A stretch of 14,988 nucleotides of DNA from Candidatus Thorarchaeota archaeon (GTDB taxonomy: Archaea; Asgardarchaeota; Thorarchaeia; Thorarchaeales; Thorarchaeaceae), in NCBI GenBank assembly GCA_018238825.1, contig JABCSP010000026.1, positions 1 through 14,988 on the forward strand, written 5' to 3'. The position numbers were made by a program, and so were the translations under genes. This document shows positions 6,031-12,734 of the stretch, one piece after another; within the stretch, counting starts at the first letter, position 1; each line of letters begins with the position of its first letter. The notes below the pieces were generated by a model. That model was not told the origin of the DNA and searched no databases. It saw only the letters and a program-made list of their open reading frames with translations.

Positions 6031-7289
6031 TTTGAAATCACCTCTATTGATGAAACAAATCTAACCCAAAACGTGCCTGCAGATATAACACCACCAAATT
6101 CAGAGGTTTGAATTGCATCATTGTTACTATATGCACCATCAGGGGGAATCATTACAAGACGCATACCATCGGCCCATTCGAGTACACTGGTTTCATTGTA
6201 AGCATAAGCAAGGATCATTGGACCTTGAATTTCGGCCCAAGTCATATTTGGATACACATTCGAATAACTGAATTCTTGCGAGTATCCATCAAATGACTTG
6301 ACCACTAGTTTATCATCGGTGGTTATCCCTCCAACTAGTTCTACCAATTCAGATATTGCAATCCCAGTGTAGGTCCCATGACCTCGCCAATTGTCGTATT
6401 GATTTTGAAATGAAGAGAACCCGTTTATTGTGTTCATCTGTAAAAGATTGTTGAGAGATAATGTCATATCCTCAATTAGACCTTTGACTGCAATCATATC
6501 TCGTGGAAGTGATGGGGTATCCAGAAGGATTGGCTCGATAGATAAACCGGTTTCATCGAGTGTGATGTTCATGTAGTGATATATCCCGCCAGTATCTTCG
6601 TCGGTACAAAGACTGGCTCCTGCACCTCCAGTTATGACATATTTGACGCCATTGATTATGGTTTCATTATACATATGGATATGACCTGTGAAAACAACAT
6701 CAATCTCATGCTCTTCAAAGAGTGACATCAGAAGTGCGCTTGTTGTCGAATTAATTAGTGAATGGTCTTCTCCAGTTCGTGGATCAAAAGGAGGAATATG
6801 AGTGAAAACAAATTTGAATTCTGCTTCAGTCTGTGATAGATCTTGCTCAAGCCAAGTAAAATCTTGGGATGAAACATCACCTGACGAAGTATTGAACACG
6901 GTAAAATGAGCAGGACCAATATTGAAAGAGTATGTTGATGTTCCGAAGTACTCTTCGTATAGCTCACCACCTCCGTCTTTGAGATCATGATTACCGATTG
7001 TTGCATAGACTGGAACAATTGACTGGTCTAGAACTGTCTTTATGTCTTGATACTGGTTTTCCTGTCCAAATGGTGTAAGGTCTCCACAATGAAATATGAA
7101 ATCAGGTCTATGTAGGTTTGCAGTGGTAACTATCTGTTCTACCCCACCCTGATATCCTTGAGAATCGCCAAATACATAGAAGTTGATTGAGTCGTCATCG
7201 GGCATTCCAAGAAAGAGAATTACAGCTGTAGAACTTACAAGTAGTATTGTGATAACTGAAAACACCTGTGCAAGTTTCCGTCGGTCCAT
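6027..7289 (-). CDS. Membrane-anchored calcineurin-like phosphoesterase with C-terminal SUOX-like domain
   Basis: 420 residues. An N-terminal hydrophobic segment (about 8-28) with basic flank MDRRK indicates export and anchoring outside the cell. Metallophosphoesterase motifs are complete: GDSQG (41-45), GD-L (69-71), GNHD (99-102), THIP (163-166) and GHIH (202-205), which together bind two metals. After about residue 262 comes a second domain with VKGLIEDMTLSLNNL (268-282), YTGIAISEL (307-315), DGYSQEF (334-340), DGMRLVMIP (374-382) and WVRFVSSIEV (408-417). This is the same pattern as the outside domain of the next gene. Inference: the enzyme removes phosphate from a compound that the downstream ECF importer takes up, and the shared domain holds that compound. 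A GGAG lies 13 bases before the ATG. The upstream kinase gene is 106 bases away; the downstream S-component gene overlaps by 4 bases. Confidence 0.85.
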   Translation of the reverse strand: MDRRKLAQVFSVITILLVSSTAVILFLGMPDDDSINFYVFGDSQGYQGGVEQIVTTANLHRPDFIFHCGDLTPFGQENQYQDIKTVLDQSIVPVYATIGNHDLKDGGGELYEEYFGTSTYSFNIGPAHFTVFNTSSGDVSSQDFTWLEQDLSQTEAEFKFVFTHIPPFDPRTGEDHSLINSTTSALLMSLFEEHEIDVVFTGHIHMYNETIINGVKYVITGGAGASLCTDEDTGGIYHYMNITLDETGLSIEPILLDTPSLPRDMIAVKGLIEDMTLSLNNLLQMNTINGFSSFQNQYDNWRGHGTYTGIAISELVELVGGITTDDKLVVKSFDGYSQEFSYSNVYPNMTWAEIQGPMILAYAYNETSVLEWADGMRLVMIPPDGAYSNNDAIQTSEFGGVISAGTFWVRFVSSIEVISK

Positions 7290-7395
7290 GGTTCACAATG
7301 CTCTCCTTTATCTGAGCGATATGCATGGTCGTATACTTCGGTGTGAGCTGAACCAAGTTAAGAATCTTAGGGAGCAACAATTTTGCTGAAAGAAA

Positions 7396-8178
7396 TTAAT
7401 CGGTAGGTAATCCATCGGTTCGAATTTTCTTAGAAAACTCTAGAATTCGATCATCTTCACGCCAGACTGATGTCTGTTTCAGGATATCAGCCAAGGTTGA
7501 GATGAACGCCTTATCCGTGGCTCCATCTCGTTTTTTACCAAATAATGAAAGGTATGATTCCAAAAAACGCCATGAAAGCACTCGTTTTCGTTGATCAAAG
7601 ACCGGATTTGTGTCCAATAGACTTGCACTAACACCTGCAATATCAAGCATCCAGGGACCTGAACATGATTCTTCAAAATCAACCCCAAAGATGTGATCAT
7701 CGTGGCAGATGAAATTTCTCAGACGAGGGTCACCTTTGATTTGTTTGTGGGTCGTATGATAACTGTAATACCATTTTGCAAGCTTGTCAATGAGATGTGG
7801 TTCAAATGTTCGGTTAATCCTATCAACAAACAGTTCCCCTGGAATATATTCCATAAGGATTACATCATCCCGTGCCTCAAGTATCCGAGGAACAGCAAGA
7901 TCTTGTGCCCAGCTTGTCTTCAGGATGAAGAGTTCATTCTGGAATCGACTAGCAATGAACATCTTTGCGACAACAGTGTGTATTTTGGTACCTGTTGAAG
8001 AGATTTTCAAAGAAATTACAGTATTCTTCTTGCTTTTCAATCGAGAAACAGATGCAATGATTGTATCTTTACCGTATCTTTCAAGCAGAATCTCTTCTAG
8101 GGTATCAATTCGATCCTGTTGCAGTGGTATTCCATCGATTCCCGTCGGAATCTCTCTAAACCACTTTATGAGATCCAT
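7396..8178 (-). CDS. Aminoglycoside-phosphotransferase/RIO-like small-molecule kinase
   Basis: A 260-residue soluble protein with a protein-kinase-like fold of the APH type. Visible landmarks: VVAKMF (69-74, ATP-anchoring Lys72), Glu82 in the following helix, the hinge MEYIPGE (109-115), KGDPRLRN (148-155, with catalytic Asp150 and metal-binding Asn155, and Lys replacing the usual His of HGD), and GVDFEE (165-170, metal-binding Asp167). The ending PWMLDIAGVSASLL is also typical of this fold. Known relatives phosphorylate small molecules such as thiamine, choline or antibiotics. Its position upstream of the phosphoesterase-ECF genes suggests trapping of the imported compound by phosphorylation, but the 106-base gap leaves room for separate expression. 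It could instead be an archaeal protein kinase. The fold is fairly certain; the substrate is unknown. Confidence 0.75.
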   Translation of the reverse strand: MDLIKWFREIPTGIDGIPLQQDRIDTLEEILLERYGKDTIIASVSRLKSKKNTVISLKISSTGTKIHTVVAKMFIASRFQNELFILKTSWAQDLAVPRILEARDDVILMEYIPGELFVDRINRTFEPHLIDKLAKWYYSYHTTHKQIKGDPRLRNFICHDDHIFGVDFEESCSGPWMLDIAGVSASLLDTNPVFDQRKRVLSWRFLESYLSLFGKKRDGATDKAFISTLADILKQTSVWREDDRILEFSKKIRTDGLPTD

Positions 8179-8272
8179 TGCAAGATTCTTTGTGTACTAT
8201 GGTCTCTATTAGCCTACCGACATGACCAAACAGGTTTTAACACATGAGTCAAAGAAGGAGATGTGTATTACA

Positions 8273-8491
8273 ATGACTGGCAGAATATGCAATGTTGAGA
8301 AAAACTTGGAACGATGTACTTGTACATACCCAGGATGTTCAAAAAAAGGCTACTGTTGTGATTGCCTTCAATACCATTGGAAACATCAGGAACTGCCAGG
8401 ATGTCTCTTTCCAGCTGATGCTGAGAAAACATTTGACAGGTCTCTTGAGAATTTCATAGATGTTTGGAGCAAAATATTAGGGAAGAAGTAA
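8273..8491 (+). CDS. DUF6485-like cysteine-rich protein
   Basis: 72 residues with C6, C15, C17, C22, C28, C29, C31, H35, H38 and C44. The order CTCTYPGCSKKGYCCDCLQYH, then LPGC-FP and FDRSLENF, matches my memory of the DUF6485 family, whose function is unknown. The cysteine and histidine spacing suggests zinc or iron-sulfur binding. ATG 8273 is preferred because the peptide family starts close to the first Cys and an AAGGAG lies at 8255-8260. The frame is open further upstream, with ATGs at 8261 and 8222 that would add 4 or 17 residues. The gene is divergent from the kinase gene and followed by tRNA-Arg(UCG). No membrane segment. Confidence 0.7.
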   Translation: MTGRICNVEKNLERCTCTYPGCSKKGYCCDCLQYHWKHQELPGCLFPADAEKTFDRSLENFIDVWSKILGKK

Positions 8492-8539
8492 TGAAACAAA
8501 CAGAAGTCCTTAAGTGTCAAATACATAAAGCGAGTTTAG

Positions 8540-8617
8540 GGGCGCGTAGTCTAGCTCGGATAAGGCGCCAGCCTTCGAAGTTGGAGGTCCCAGGTTCAAA
8601 TCCTGGCGCGCCCGCCA
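8540..8617 (+). tRNA. tRNA-Arg(UCG), CCA encoded
   Basis: Full cloverleaf: acceptor GGGCGCG/CGCGCCC, D-stem GTCT/AGGC, anticodon stem CCAGC/GTTGG with loop CTTCGAA (anticodon TCG), variable AGGTC, T-arm CCAGG-TTCAAAT-CCTGG, discriminator G and genomic CCA at 8615-8617. 78 nt, no intron. It should read CGA (and related CGN) arginine codons. A weak TATA-like CTTAAG lies about 28 bases upstream. Confidence 0.97.
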
Positions 8618-8650
8618 TATTCTTATCCAATCATCTCTTTCTATTGTGTA

Positions 8651-9691
8651 TCATTCTTTTTCAAAGATTTTACGCATCTTCGCCTCGGTAGGATTCTTGA
8701 CAACCCCTCTATCAGTGATTATAGCATCTACTAACTCGGGGGGAGTCATGTCAAATGCAGGATTGTACACCTTTGCATCTGGAACTGTGACATATTCACC
8801 ATTAATCATACGAATCTCATCTGGATCACGTTCTTCTATAACAACATCTTCAGGATTAGTCACCATATCTATTGTTGATACTGGTACAACTGAATAAAAT
8901 GGAATATTGTGATGTTTAGCAGTGATTGCCATGGTATATGTTCCAATTTTGTTGATTACATGACCTGTTCGAAGTATCCTATCGGCTCCCACAACACAGC
9001 AATCAACTCGCCCTTCACGGAAAACAGTGCCAATCATCCCATCAGTGATTAATGTTGTATCAATCTTATCTTCCATGAACTCGTATACTGTAAGACGAGC
9101 TCCTTGTTGGCGGGGTCTGGTTTCTGCAGCGTACACTTTGATATCGCCATTATACTTCTCATGTGCCACTCTGACAACTGCGCCCACGGTACCAAGATGA
9201 ACTGTAGCTAGAGACCCTGCATTACAGATTGTCTGAATTGTGTAACCAGGTTTTATGAGTGAGAGTGCTTGTTCACCCATAGCCCTGCTCATTCGAACAT
9301 CTTCTTCAGCGATTTCTTTTCCTTCTTCGACTAGTTTCTGAATTATTTCATCCGCACTTCCATCGGTACTCTTTGCAACTTCTAGCATCCGTGCAGTAGC
9401 CCAAGTCAAATTAACAGCTGTTGGTCTTGTATTGAGGGTGTCAGCTGCTTTTTCTAGATATTCTATCAAATCTCCTTTTATTCTAGCCTTACTCTCAATT
9501 GCAGCAAGCGCTATACCCATTCCAGCAGCAGCTCCAATTGCTGGTGCACCACGAATCTCCATTATCTTGATAGACTTGGCAATTCGTTCATGACTATCTG
9601 TTACAACATGTTCTAGAACCAAGGGTAGCTTGGTTTGATCTACAAGACGTACCTGTGATGTGTCGTCAAGCCATTCAATCGTTCGATACAT
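8651..9691 (-). CDS. mtnA: S-methyl-5-thioribose-1-phosphate isomerase (MtnA family)
   Basis: A 346-residue aldose-ketose isomerase of the eIF2B-alpha-like superfamily. It converts methylthioribose-1-phosphate to methylthioribulose-1-phosphate in methionine salvage; archaeal relatives may also act on 5-deoxyribose-1-phosphate. Seen: YRTIEWLDD and VDQTKLP at the start, RGAPAIGAAAG (near 47-57), the catalytic-Cys loop TICNAGSLAT, YAAETRPRQQGARLT, GADRI (catalytic Asp), NKIGTY, IEERDPDEI and YNPAFDMTPPELVDAIIT near the end. These are the hallmarks of MtnA, as opposed to ribose-1,5-bisphosphate isomerase. I chose ATG 9691 over 9706 because family members begin at this M-x-R-T-I-E-W segment and GAGG lies 9 bases before it. 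The gene then follows the hycI-type stop codon by 4 bases. The two are probably co-transcribed though functionally unrelated. Confidence 0.9.
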   Translation of the reverse strand: MYRTIEWLDDTSQVRLVDQTKLPLVLEHVVTDSHERIAKSIKIMEIRGAPAIGAAAGMGIALAAIESKARIKGDLIEYLEKAADTLNTRPTAVNLTWATARMLEVAKSTDGSADEIIQKLVEEGKEIAEEDVRMSRAMGEQALSLIKPGYTIQTICNAGSLATVHLGTVGAVVRVAHEKYNGDIKVYAAETRPRQQGARLTVYEFMEDKIDTTLITDGMIGTVFREGRVDCCVVGADRILRTGHVINKIGTYTMAITAKHHNIPFYSVVPVSTIDMVTNPEDVVIEERDPDEIRMINGEYVTVPDAKVYNPAFDMTPPELVDAIITDRGVVKNPTEAKMRKIFEKE

Positions 9692-9695
9692 AACC

Positions 9696-10193
9696 TCAGT
9701 CCTCATAATGATTTTTTAGAAGTCTTTCAAAGCGGTCAATTATATCCTCTGCAACTTCTTGTATTTCAGGATTAAGACCCTCACCGAACTGTATACTTTT
9801 CGGTTGAACACCAAGAAGTATTGTTTCGCCTCCAGTTTCTTGCTCAAGATACATCATCAAGAATGACAAAGGCATACTATGTGTGCTGATATTGATACCA
9901 CCAATTCGGTCTTTTGTAACAAGTTCGATGTGGCCTGGTGGTTTTCTCATATCTGCAGCATCAATCATGATAACTCGTTTAGCCCCGAACTCTGCTAAAG
10001 GACGTGCAAATCCCTCAGGTACAGACCCTACATTTTCAATCATGACATTGGGGTTGTCAAACTTGATTGAATTCACTATAAATGGTCCAAGACCGTCATC
10101 TGTACGCAAGTCATTACCAATACCAAGTATAGCTATCTTCTTAGCGTCTGCAATGAATTCTTTCAGAGCAATTTCGAAGCTTTGGTCGGTCAC
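9696..10193 (-). CDS. hycI: Hydrogenase maturation endopeptidase, HycI/HybD family
   Basis: A 165-residue protease that clips the C-terminus of the large subunit of a [NiFe]-hydrogenase after nickel insertion. Motifs: GIGNDLRTDDGLG (24-36, with the nickel-sensing acid near Asp33), IDAADM (77-82, Asp78), PGHIE (86-90), STHSMPLSFLMMYLE (103-117, His105) and LGVQPKSI (127-134). These three ligands correspond to the Glu/Asp, Asp and His of E. coli HybD. No hydrogenase structural gene lies within the window, so its substrate is encoded elsewhere. The start is a GTG at 10193-10191 with no obvious ribosome-binding site. It leads the pair with mtnA and is divergent from the endonuclease-like gene. 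An F420-reducing-hydrogenase type protease is an alternative subgroup. Confidence 0.9.
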   Translation of the reverse strand: MTDQSFEIALKEFIADAKKIAILGIGNDLRTDDGLGPFIVNSIKFDNPNVMIENVGSVPEGFARPLAEFGAKRVIMIDAADMRKPPGHIELVTKDRIGGINISTHSMPLSFLMMYLEQETGGETILLGVQPKSIQFGEGLNPEIQEVAEDIIDRFERLLKNHYED

Positions 10194-10288
10194 AATATTG
10201 ACGAAACCTAGATTGGCTTTAGTTCTTGTGGCATGTCGAAGGGTTTTTCACATTAAATTCTGGACTATGGTAAATAGGCGAGAACTAG

Positions 10289-10924
10289 TTGTCGAAAGAA
10301 AATAGTGATTCTCTTGATCAAGAGACCCTCAAAGAAGAACAGGATGCTGAGATAGATGAAGATATCCAAGAACCAGAGGAAGATCCTGCTAATGTTGTCT
10401 TTGAGAATGGGAGAGGCTATGTTTCTAGTGAAGATGCCGATAGATTGTCACAACAGGGATTCTATGGTACCCGCATTGATGGAAATAAACTTGAGCTAGA
10501 ACCTGTTGAACTTCTTCATTTAATTGAACGAAAAAGAGTGGTTGTGACAACTCCTACTGGAGAACATGTTGGTTCAGACTATATTGTGAATGATTTGTTA
10601 GTTGACGACCCTGACCTTTGGATTCAATATCTTGTTTTTAGAGACCTTAGAAGTAGAGGATATGCTGTACGAAAGGGGTTCGGTAGTGGAATTGGTTTCC
10701 GTGTTTATGCTCGAGGAGATCGACCGGGAACAGCTAATGCAAAGGAACTTGTGTATGTTCTCAAAGAAGGTGTTCCAATATCTCTGAGTGATTTAGACTT
10801 GGTCACTAAGACCGCCGCAGGTTCAAGAAAGGACTTACTTTTCGCCCTTGTAGATCAGAATGGAGAAGTGAATTTCTACAGGGTTGCACAATCAACTTTA
10901 CGAGATTGTAGTGGTGATACATAA
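10289..10924 (+). CDS. endA: tRNA-splicing endonuclease (EndA)-like protein, catalytic His replaced by Asn
   Basis: 211 residues. The N-terminus (1-35) is a strongly acidic tail. The middle resembles the EndA N-terminal domain, and residues 112-200 are the nuclease domain: IQYLVFRDLRSRGYAVRKG, FRVYARG, ELVYVL and SRKDLLFALVDQNGEV. An ungapped alignment to the M. jannaschii enzyme as I recall it keeps Tyr140 and Lys181 of the Tyr-His-Lys triad, but the expected His is Asn150 (GTANAKELV against KEHSVYLV). This fits a structural or paralogous subunit of a heteromeric enzyme that needs an active partner encoded elsewhere. An active but altered enzyme is possible. Start TTG: an in-frame TAG directly precedes it, and no later ATG exists before the conserved region. 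ATTAAAT at 10252-10258 may be its TATA box. It overlaps the ATPase gene by 1 base. Confidence 0.82.
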   Translation: MSKENSDSLDQETLKEEQDAEIDEDIQEPEEDPANVVFENGRGYVSSEDADRLSQQGFYGTRIDGNKLELEPVELLHLIERKRVVVTTPTGEHVGSDYIVNDLLVDDPDLWIQYLVFRDLRSRGYAVRKGFGSGIGFRVYARGDRPGTANAKELVYVLKEGVPISLSDLDLVTKTAAGSRKDLLFALVDQNGEVNFYRVAQSTLRDCSGDT

Positions 10925-12204
10925 TGAATGATAATGATGATTCTGCTTTTGATGATGACGAGATAGTTACTCTAAAAGCATTCTTTGATGAACGAACTAT
11001 GAGTGTACACTTGGTTGAGAAGAATCCTCCACGAGCTAAGAGAGGTGAACCAGGAAACTGGGAACTTGTTGAACTCTCAGATAGGATTCTCACATATGAA
11101 GAGCTTGACATCTTAGCAGAGGCAATTCTTACATCAGCAGAACATGATAATGATTCATTCATTGAGATTGAAGAAGAAGGTGCGGCAGTTGTCCAGCTTC
11201 GAAACTTGAGAATTGCAATTGCAAGACGGCCATTTGCTGATAAGATGGAAATTTCTGCAATTCGACCTATTGTCAAACTGAGTTTGGATGATTATCAACT
11301 CAGCACAAAGCTGATGAATCGACTCGAATCACGTGCAGAAGGAATATTGGTATCAGGTTCACCTGGATCTGGAAAGAGTACATTTGCAGCTGCATTAGCA
11401 GAATTTTACAGTGGTAAAGGCAATGTGGTTAAAACACTTGAACAACCTAGAGACCTACAGGTAGAGGAATCGATAGTACAATATTCTCCACTTGATGGTA
11501 GCATGGAGAAAGCTGCAGATATTCTTCTTCTAGTACGTCCAGACTTTGTCATTTATGATGAGTTGCGTAAGAATTCTGATTTTCGAGCCTATGCAGATCT
11601 TCGTTCTGCAGGAGTTGGAATGGTCGGAGTTGTGCATGCAGGTTCAGCTATTGATTCACTTCAAAGATTGCTTCTTGGTGGTCGTGTTGAACTGGGACAA
11701 GTACCCAGTACAGTAGATACAGTAGTTCACATCGAAGATGGAAAAGTAGCCAAGGTTTCAGCTATGTCACTAAAAGTAAAACTCCCAACAGGAATGGGTG
11801 GTTCACAGAGAGATTTGGCACGACCTGTTGTAGAGGTTCGAGAATTTGAACGTGGTATACTGGAATATGAAATGTTCACATTCGGTGGTGAGAAAGTAGT
11901 TTTACCAGTAAGAGGTGGAACTGCACCAGCTACTGGTGGTCGTGGACGAAAACCTGGTGGAAGAGGTGTTCCTGGGGAAAATGTTCCAATTTCAATCAGT
12001 TATAACAAGAAAAAGGTCACAATCTATTCTGGTAGAAAGTATGCCAAACAGAGAATTGAGATATTTGCAGGAGATATTTACTTGTTCACATCAGTTGTCG
12101 GTCGCAATGGCGAGAGCTCAATAAGGATTAAGACTCGACAAGGCAGCATGCTTGTTGATGCAATGGAAGAAGGAGCAACCGTTACTGCAAAGATTGCACA
12201 ATGA
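10924..12204 (+). CDS. COG1855-like (PINc/VapC-family) ATPase lacking the N-terminal PIN domain
   Basis: A 426-residue P-loop ATPase related to type II/IV secretion-type ATPases. Visible: TMSVHL and PPRAKRGEPGNW (about 25-46), IRPIVKLSLDDY (113-124), Walker A GSPGSGKS (145-152), LEQPRDLQV (172-180), the VRPDFVIYDELRK Walker B region (204-216), ADLRSAGVGMVGVVHA (224-239) and DLARPVVEV (297-305). A Gly/Arg-rich linker follows (331-350), then a C-terminal beta-rich, KH-like tail. Family proteins of about 600 residues usually start with a PIN ribonuclease domain; here the protein begins just after where PIN would end. It is translationally coupled to the EndA-like gene (1-base overlap), which suggests an RNA-related role. 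Its actual substrate is unknown. It is not a pilus motor, as no pilin or membrane genes are nearby. Confidence 0.83.
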   Translation: MNDNDDSAFDDDEIVTLKAFFDERTMSVHLVEKNPPRAKRGEPGNWELVELSDRILTYEELDILAEAILTSAEHDNDSFIEIEEEGAAVVQLRNLRIAIARRPFADKMEISAIRPIVKLSLDDYQLSTKLMNRLESRAEGILVSGSPGSGKSTFAAALAEFYSGKGNVVKTLEQPRDLQVEESIVQYSPLDGSMEKAADILLLVRPDFVIYDELRKNSDFRAYADLRSAGVGMVGVVHAGSAIDSLQRLLLGGRVELGQVPSTVDTVVHIEDGKVAKVSAMSLKVKLPTGMGGSQRDLARPVVEVREFERGILEYEMFTFGGEKVVLPVRGGTAPATGGRGRKPGGRGVPGENVPISISYNKKKVTIYSGRKYAKQRIEIFAGDIYLFTSVVGRNGESSIRIKTRQGSMLVDAMEEGATVTAKIAQ

Positions 12205-12231
12205 GTGTCCTTACGTTTCTTTAAGGGCAAC

Positions 12232-12450
12232 TCAAGTGTTGCGATTTGCGACCATCTCGACATGTCCACACTGAGGACATCTATATCCATCAATATGATA
12301 AGCGACATAATGATAGGGATCATTCTGCATGGGCTGCTTGATTTTTATACGAAGCGCACTGCTTGATATACGCAAATGACCGGTTCCAATTCCATGAAGT
12401 AACGTTCCTAACTCCATCGTGATATTTTCACATTTTGGGCACTGTAGCAT
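12232..12450 (-). CDS. Small zinc-ribbon protein
   Basis: 72 residues with two Cys pairs, CPKC (4-7) and CPQCG (58-62), that should bind one zinc. The middle (about 20-55) is a beta-rich stretch with GHLRISSSALRIKIKQ. The arrangement is like short prokaryotic zinc-ribbon proteins (PF20097-type), whose role is not known. ATG 12450 is chosen because GAGG precedes it by 9 bases. A GTG at 12486 would add 12 residues but has no ribosome-binding signal. The gene converges on the ATPase gene and is divergent from tRNA-Arg(CCU). Confidence 0.65.
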   Translation of the reverse strand: MLQCPKCENITMELGTLLHGIGTGHLRISSSALRIKIKQPMQNDPYHYVAYHIDGYRCPQCGHVEMVANRNT

Positions 12451-12513
12451 AATGTTATTCCTCAAGTGATTATCAACTTGTGACACAAAATAGTTTTGCC
12501 TAAGCCCATTACT

Positions 12514-12527
12514 GCAAAAGCTTTAAC
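12514..12527 (+). promoter_or_regulatory. BRE/TATA promoter of tRNA-Arg(CCU)
   Basis: GCAAAAGCTTTAAC fits the archaeal BRE plus TATA consensus. It is centred about 32 bases before the tRNA 5' end, so transcription would begin a few bases upstream of the acceptor stem. Confidence 0.55.
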
Positions 12528-12555
12528 AACACACTATTCACTCGCTCAAGTCCAA

Positions 12556-12662
12556 GGGCCCGTGGCCTAGCCTGGACCCACGAGAATTAACTCGTTGGAG
12601 GTCAATAGGGCACTAGCCTCCTAAGTTAGTAATCCCCGGTTCGAATCCGGGCGGGCCCGCCA
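12556..12662 (+). tRNA. tRNA-Arg(CCU) interrupted by a 29-nt D-loop intron
   Basis: Acceptor GGGCCCG/CGGGCCC, D-stem GCCT (12565-12568) with GGGC (12608-12611), anticodon stem CTAGC/GTTAG around loop CTCCTAA (anticodon CCT, 12620-12622), variable TAATC, T-arm CCCGG-TTCGAAT-CCGGG, discriminator G and encoded CCA at 12660-12662. The D-loop is 29 bases too long. Removing 12576-12604 restores a normal loop with G18-G19 and a 78-nt mature tRNA. It should read AGG codons. It is the second arginine tRNA in the window and closely resembles ordinary archaeal tRNA-Arg once spliced. Confidence 0.95.
12576..12604 (+). other. Noncanonical tRNA intron in the D-loop with a complete BHB motif
   Basis: The splice junctions form a textbook bulge-helix-bulge. 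The outer exon helix is CCTA (12566-12569) with TAGG (12606-12609). The central 4-bp helix is GCCT (12570-12573) with AGGT (12599-12602), containing one G-T pair. The 3-nt bulges are GGA (12574-12576) and CAA (12603-12605). The inner helix is CCCACGAG (12577-12584) with CTCGTTGG (12591-12598), with one C-T mismatch, closed by loop AATTAA. Cutting after the second base of each bulge releases 12576-12604 and joins G12575 to A12605. Confidence 0.88.
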
Positions 12663-12734
12663 CTTCTGCATATATCACAAAACGCAATATCCAAATATTC
12701 CTACAATTAGTCTGTAATTATTGGAGATACTTCC

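Noticed and set aside
7784..8212. 142-codon forward frame opposite the kinase gene
   Set aside because: The minus-strand kinase has clear catalytic motifs over the same bases; the forward peptide is Ser/Arg-rich with no family pattern.
10806..11276. 156-codon minus-strand frame
   Set aside because: It is antisense to the EndA-like and ATPase genes, which are strongly recognisable.
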